Positions 63,678 to 64,000 of a stretch of DNA of 64,000 bases are shown one piece after another. Both the position numbers and the translations under genes were made by a program. This stretch comes from Alphaproteobacteria bacterium UBA1254 (GTDB lineage: Bacteria; Pseudomonadota; Alphaproteobacteria; RF32; CAG-239), in NCBI GenBank assembly GCA_002308495.1, contig DBVW01000021.1:26351-90350 (forward strand). Direction: 5' to 3'. The number at the start of each line of letters is the position of its first letter. Within the stretch, counting starts at the first letter, position 1. The notes beneath the pieces are model-generated. The model was given only the letters and a program-made list of their open reading frames with translations. It ran no database searches and was not told where the DNA came from.

Positions 63678-64000
63678 ATGAAAGATTTTATGACGACATA
63701 TAACGTTTCACGTGAAACCTTTGACTCTTTATCGGGCTTTGTCAATATCTTAACCGAATGGCAAAACAAAATGAACCTTGTCAGCCCGAAATCTTTGGAG
63801 CAGGTTTGGACTCGACATATTGCCGATTCGTTAGGGATTTATCAATACTTGAACGGTGATACAAATTTGGTCTATGATATTGGTTCCGGCGCAGGCTTTC
63901 CGGCTGTCGTTTTGGCTTTAAAATCAATGCATGAAGGCAGGTCAACCCAATTCAAATTAATCGAAAGTATCACCAAAAAAACAGTGTATTTAAATGCGGT
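63678..64000 (+). CDS. rsmG: 16S rRNA m7G527 methyltransferase RsmG, 3' end outside window
   Basis: The visible 107 codons start at ATG 63678 and include NVSRETFDSL, FVNILTEWQNKMNLVSPKS, WTRHIADSLGIY and the SAM-binding IGSGAGFPAVVLAL, all diagnostic of RsmG (GidB). It methylates G527 of 16S rRNA. It follows mnmG as in most bacteria, apart from the inserted small gene, and carries a parS-like palindrome near its start. The C-terminal part lies beyond the right edge. Confidence 0.93.
   Translation, partial: MKDFMTTYNVSRETFDSLSGFVNILTEWQNKMNLVSPKSLEQVWTRHIADSLGIYQYLNGDTNLVYDIGSGAGFPAVVLALKSMHEGRSTQFKLIESITKKTVYLNA
63705..63718. promoter_or_regulatory. second parS-like palindrome inside rsmG
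   Basis: GTTTCACGTGAAAC, the 14-bp core of parS, lies in the NVSRET codons of rsmG. The outermost pair of the 16-bp site is C/C here rather than T/A. Confidence 0.8.

Noticed and set aside
1..64000. tRNA, rRNA, CRISPR or IS elements
   Set aside because: No cloverleaf-like conserved arms, rRNA segments, regular spaced repeats or transposase-like proteins were seen by reading; a dedicated tRNA search was not possible.

Overview
The window looks like chromosomal DNA of a low-GC alphaproteobacterium. The evidence is gene neighbourhood and family type: addB-addA-trxA beside rdgB/rph/aroK, xerD followed by a DUF721 (DciA) gene and a DsbA-like gene, an F0 ATP synthase operon with both b' and b subunits and no F1 genes, plsY-dprA-topA, yfgM-bamB-der, and mnmE-mnmG-rsmG with parS-like palindromes. 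Narrower placement, for example among the AT-rich gut-associated Rhodospirillales-like lineages, is inference. I saw no rRNA, tRNA, CRISPR array or transposase.

Region 1-15.9 kb is accessory and is the most unusual part. Two divergent operons share a 389-bp AT-rich intergenic region. Leftward are genes in classical VirB order: three VirB2-like small pilins (one with a very long C-terminal extension), VirB3, VirB4, and the start of a VirB5/TrbJ-like gene cut by the window edge. Rightward is a type IVb (R64 thin-pilus/Tcp-like) assembly operon: an acidic protein with an OmpA-like end, a TcpQ/PilL-like lipoprotein, PilN secretin, PilO, PilP, PilQ ATPase, PilR and a PilS-like protein. Two true prepilins with a GRSMIE processing site lie apart at 45-46 kb as a convergent pair and may be the fibre subunits. 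I read this as a combined type IV secretion and type IVb pilus apparatus.

Region 16-25.4 kb is a leftward block for DNA repair and nucleotide housekeeping (aroK, rph, rdgB, addB, addA, trxA), preceded by an HD-domain gene. Region 25.4-30.2 kb is rightward: a tiny membrane protein, xerD, dciA, a DsbA-like gene and the F0 operon. Region 30.2-36 kb holds a membrane protein, an MtaD-like deaminase, a foreign-looking membrane protein, ftsK and a glycosyltransferase. Region 36-45 kb carries fabD, fabG, glgP, plsY, dprA and topA. Region 45-52 kb has the prepilin pair, ssb, transketolase, a lipoprotein, an RNA methyltransferase and a diguanylate cyclase. Region 52-58.9 kb has a membrane protein, yfgM-bamB-der, a TPR protein and a HAD phosphatase. 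Region 59-64 kb is mnmE, a small gene, mnmG, a second small gene and rsmG, probably near the replication origin.

Two repeat phenomena cut across the map. A dispersed element of about 170-185 bp (32.0 and 56.9 kb) contains a hairpin with a compensatory base-pair change, and its end motif recurs alone just after the stop codons of several leftward genes. Two small genes (32318 and 63324) use C/G-ending codons, lack a Shine-Dalgarno sequence and share a similar leader, which suggests transfer.
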